From Saccoglossus kowalevskii (taxonomy: Eukaryota; Hemichordata; Enteropneusta; Harrimaniidae): 24,977 nt of DNA. This document shows, piece by piece, positions 22,297 to 24,977 of the stretch (position 1 is the stretch's first letter; each line of letters opens with the position of its first letter). The translations under genes and the position numbers were made by a program. The DNA is taken from the NCBI RefSeq assembly GCF_000003605.2, contig NW_003136932.1, positions 1-24,977 on the forward strand. Direction: 5' to 3'. Below the pieces are notes generated by a model, which was given only the letters and a program-made list of their open reading frames with translations, did not search any database and was not told the origin of the DNA.

Positions 22297-23294
22297 CATG
22301 TGAACCTCAATAATATTGTTGGGGATTGATGTGAACCTCAATAATATTGTTAGTGATTGATGTGAACCTCAATAATATTGTTAGTGATTGATGTGAATCT
22401 CAATAATATTGTTAGTTGTTGATGTGAACCTCAATAATATTGTTGGGGATTGATGTGAATCTCAATAATATTTGTTGGGATTGATGTGAACTTCAATAAT
22501 ATTGTTAGTGATTTGATGTGAACCTCAATAATATTGTTAGTGATTGATGTGAATCTCAATATTATTGTTAGTTGTTGATGTGAATCTCAATAATGTTGTT
22601 GGGGAATGATGTGAACGTCAATAATATTGTTAGTGATTGATGTGAACCTCGAGAAAATTGTTAGTGATTGATGTGAACCTCAATAATATTGTTTGTGGTT
22701 GATGTGAACCTCAATAATATTGTTAGTTGTTGATGTAAACCTCAATAATATTGTTGGGGATTGATGTGAACCTCAATAATATTGTTGGGGATTGATGTGA
22801 ACCTCAATAATATTGTTGGGGATTGATGTGAACCTCAATAATATTGTTAGTGATTGGTGTGATCCTCATTAATATTGTTAGTGATTGATGTGAACCTCAA
22901 TAATATTGTTGGTGGTTGATGTGAACCTCAATATTATTGTTAGTGATTGATGTGAACCTCAATAATATTGTTAGTGGTTGATGTGAACTTCAATAATATT
23001 ATTAGTGATTGATGTGAACCTCAATAATATTGTTAGTGGTTGATGTGAACCTCAATAATATTGTTAGTGATTGATGTGAACCTCAATAATATTGTTAGAG
23101 GTTGATGTGAACTTCAATAATATTGTTAGTGATTGATGTGAACCTCAATAATAATGTTAGTGATTCATGTGAACCTCAATAATATTGTTGGGGATTGATG
23201 TGAACCTCAATAATATTGTTAGTGATTGATGTGAACCTCAATAATATTGCTAGTGATTGATGTGAACCTCAATAATATTGTTAGTGATTGATGT

Positions 23295-23786
23295 GAATCT
23301 AAATAATATTGTTAGTTGTTGATGTGAACCTCAATAATATTGTTGGGGATTGATGTGAACTTCAATAATATTGTTAGTGATTGATGTGAACCTCAATAAT
23401 ATTGTTAGTGATTGATGTGAACCTCAATAATATTGCTAGTGATTGATGTGAACCTCAATAATATTGTCAGTGATTGATGTGAACCTCAATAATTTGTTAG
23501 TGATTGATGTGAACCTCAATAATTTGTTAGTGATTGATGTGAATCTAAATAATATTGTTAGTTGTTGATGTGAACCTCAATAATATTGTTGGGGATTGAT
23601 GTGAACTTCAATAATATTGTTAGTGATTGATGTGAACCTCAGTAATATTGTTAGTGATTGATGTGAACCTCAATAATATTGTTAGTGATTGATGTGAATC
23701 TCAATAATAGTGTTAGTTGTTGATGTGAATCTCAATAATATTGTTGGGGATTGATGTGAACCTCAATAATATTGTTAGTGATTGAT
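23295..23786 (+). repeat. 246-bp local duplication of the GAATCTAAAT cassette
   Basis: The variant GAATCTAAAT with GTTAGTTGTT, then TTGGGGATT, then GAACTTC begins at 23295 and again at 23541. The spacing is 246 bp, eight monomers minus two bases. The two bases are lost in two neighbouring cores shortened to AATTTG (near 23492 and 23521). The two copies diverge after the fourth or fifth monomer. The same three-monomer cassette stands at 4349 and at about 12957. Confidence 0.85.
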
Positions 23787-23884
23787 GTGAACCTCAATAA
23801 AATTGTTAGTGATTGATGTGAACCTCAATAATATTGTTAGTGGTTGATGTGAACCTCAATAATATTGTTAGTTGTTGATGTGAA

Positions 23885-24085
23885 CCTCAATATATTGTTG
23901 GGGATTGATGTGAACCTCATAAATTGTTAGTGATTGATGTGAACCTCATAATATTGTTAGTGATTGATGTGAACCTCATAAAATTGTTAGTGATTGATTG
24001 TGAACCTCAATATATGTTAGTGGTGATGTGATCTCAATAATATTGTAGTGTTGATGTGAACCTCAATAATATGTTGGGGATTGAT
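23885..24085 (+). other. Dense indel cluster
   Basis: About ten small indels occur in 200 bp: CAATATATTG, CTCATAAATTG, CTCATAATATTG, CTCATAAAATTG, GATTGATTGTGAAC (one extra base), CAATATATG, GTGGTGATG, GTGATCTC, ATTGTAGTGTTG and AATATGTTGG. Net loss is about 11 bases. The variant order is still recognisable (AATAAAATTG, GTGGTT, GTTAGTTGTT, TTGGGGATT), so the underlying HOR is ordinary and only the base-level sequence is disturbed. Confidence 0.8.
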
Positions 24086-24444
24086 GTGAAACTCAATAAA
24101 ATTGTTAGTGATTGATGTGAACCTCAATAATATTGTTAGTGATTGATGTGAACCTCAATAAAATTGTTAGTGATTGATGTGAACTTCAATAATATTGTTA
24201 GTGATTGATGTGAACCTCAATAATATTGTTAGTGATTGGTGTGAACCTCAATAATATTGTTAATGATTGATGTGAACCTCAATAAAATTGTTAGTCATTG
24301 ATGTGAACCTCAATAATACTGTTAGTGATTGATGTGAACCTCAATAATATTGTTAATGATTGATGTGAACCTCAATAATATTGTTAGTGATTGATGTGAA
24401 TCTCAATAATATTGTTTGTTATTTATATAATATTGTTGATGATT

Positions 24445-24977
24445 CATGTGAACCTCAATAATATTGTTGGGGATTGATGTGAACCTCAATAATATTGTTA
24501 GTGATTGATGTGAACCTCAATAATATTGTTAGTGATTGATGTGAATCTCAATAATATTGTTAGTTGTTGATGTGAACCTCAATAATATTGTTGGGGATTG
24601 ATGTGAATCTCAATAATATTGTTGGGATTGATGTGAACTTCAATAATATTGTTAGTGATTGATGTGAACCTCAATAATATTGTTAGTGATTGATGTGAAT
24701 CTCAATATTATTGTTAGTTGTTGATGTGAATCTCAATAATGTTGTTGGGGAATGATGTGAACGTCAATAATATTGTTAGTGATTGATGTGAACCTCGATA
24801 AAATTGTTAGTGATTGATGTGAACCTCAATAATATTGTTAGTGGTTGATGTGAACCTCAATAATATTGTTAGTGATTGATGTGAATCTCAATAATATTGT
24901 TAGTGATTGATGTGAACCTCAATAATATTGTTGGGGATTGATGTGAATCTCAATAATATTGTTGGGATTGATGGGAA
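24445..24977 (+). repeat. HOR segment, right-truncated
   Basis: The post-marker series again: CATGTG with TTGGGGATT, canonical, GTTAGTTGTT, TTGGGGATT, 30-bp GTTGGGATT (near 24620), GAACTTC, canonical, a GAATCTC unit with core AATATTATTG (24696-24712), AATGTTG with TTGGGG and AATGATG, GAACGTC, AACCTCGATAAAATT. A second 30-bp GTTGGGATT monomer (near 24960) ends the window, followed by GATGGGAA with an unusual T5G. The array continues past the window edge. Confidence 0.85.

Larger units (their letters stand above)
22297..24444 (+). repeat. HOR segment, 2148 bp, including duplicated cassette and indel cluster
   Basis: About 69 monomers plus the marker, some twelve bases short overall. It opens with the reference series and GAATGATG with GAACGTC at 22604, with two extra T bases (near 22471 and 22512). 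Three consecutive TTGGGGATT monomers follow near 22755-22815, then a second GTTAGAGGTT header (AATAATAATG at 23147), a 246-bp local duplication (23295 and 23541) and the indel cluster at 23885-24085. The closing marker is preceded by GTTTGTTATT instead of GTTTGTTGTT. No gene. Confidence 0.86.
1..24977 (+). repeat. 31-bp satellite array filling the window
   Basis: Every part of the window can be read as a tandem head-to-tail array of one 31-bp monomer: GATGTGAACCTC at p1-12, the AT-rich core AATAATATTG at p13-22, and TTAGTGATT at p23-31. Dividing window length by 31 gives about 805 units. I saw no inverted copy, no unrelated insert and no flanking DNA. The canonical unit holds 10 A, 12 T, 6 G and 3 C, so the written strand is G-rich over C, and it has no CpG. 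Recurrent variants sit at p1, p2, p8-10, p18 and p23-29. They include T18A (AATAAAATTG), A29G (GTGGTT), G28T+A29G (GTTAGTTGTT), A25G+T27G (GTTGGGGATT), C9T (GAATCTC) and C10T (GAACTTC). Array size and layered periodicity point to eukaryotic satellite DNA; I do not recognise the family and cannot assign a species. Confidence 0.98.

Noticed and set aside
1-24977. CRISPR array
   Set aside because: Repeat length near 31 bp and regularity look similar at first glance, but there are no unique spacers: repeat abuts repeat, and variation is by point change.
1-24977. Telomeric repeat or CENP-B box
   Set aside because: The unit is not a TTAGGG-like short repeat, and no CENP-B-box-like CpG-containing motif is present; the GTTAG in the monomer is not tandem at 5-7 bp.
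1-24977. Hairpin or cruciform potential of CAAT-AAT-ATTG in the core
   Set aside because: Only four base pairs with a three-base loop, all A/T but the ends; too weak to annotate as a structure.
1-24977. tRNA, rRNA, transposon or integrated virus remnants
   Set aside because: No stretch departs from the 31-bp monomer for more than a few bases, so there is no room for any such element.

Overview
The whole window (1-24977) is one uninterrupted tandem-repeat array with no gene in it. The unit is a 31-bp, AT-rich (9 G/C of 31 in the canonical unit), head-to-tail monomer, repeated about 800 times in one orientation. I number the monomer from the G of GATGTG: p1-12 GATGTGAACCTC, p13-22 AATAATATTG, p23-31 TTAGTGATT; the copy at 13883-13913 is the type. 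Neither edge of the array is inside the window: base 1 falls at p6 of a monomer and the last base is also inside a monomer. An array of this size, purity and layered organisation is typical of eukaryotic satellite DNA (pericentromeric, subtelomeric or heterochromatic block). No flanking sequence, transposon or gene is present, so the species, clade and chromosome position cannot be named.

The array is not a flat minisatellite. Monomers carry a limited set of recurrent point variants that come in a fixed order, giving higher-order repeats (HORs) of very roughly 22-27 monomers (about 670-860 bp). The clearest punctuation is a 21-bp truncated monomer beginning TATATAATATTG, preceded by a monomer ending GTTTGTTGTT and followed by a monomer whose p1 is usually C and which carries TTGGGGATT. 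It occurs 20 times (first 893-913, last 24424-24444). Spacings are N x 31 + 21 bp apart from a few small indels, for example 765, 765 and 827 bp for consecutive units. Longer gaps (up to 3182 bp) are places where the marker is missing or the array is made of other cassettes.

Layout: 1-5449 is regular HORs, ending in a double-length unit. 5450-9184 is HORs with runs of GTGGTT monomers and a cluster of small indels near 5700-5830. 9185-10289 contains a 217-bp (7-monomer) tandem duplication. 10290-12674 is the most regular HOR stretch. 12675-15856 is a long interval without the truncated marker, with ten identical monomers in a row (13883-14192). 15857-18515 holds a 310-bp tandem duplication and then the most diverged part of the array. 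18516-24977 returns to regular HORs, with a 2.2-kb-offset duplication and a dense indel cluster at 23885-24085.

The array has essentially no coding capacity. Because 31 is not a multiple of 3, the stop codons in the monomer rotate through every frame. The one 67-codon reading frame (minus strand, 5657-5860) exists only because several 1-bp deletions there hold one frame open. I annotate it as an artefact. The interest of the window lies in its repeat grammar, its mosaic duplication history, and the PBX/HOX-like word TGATTGAT in most monomers.
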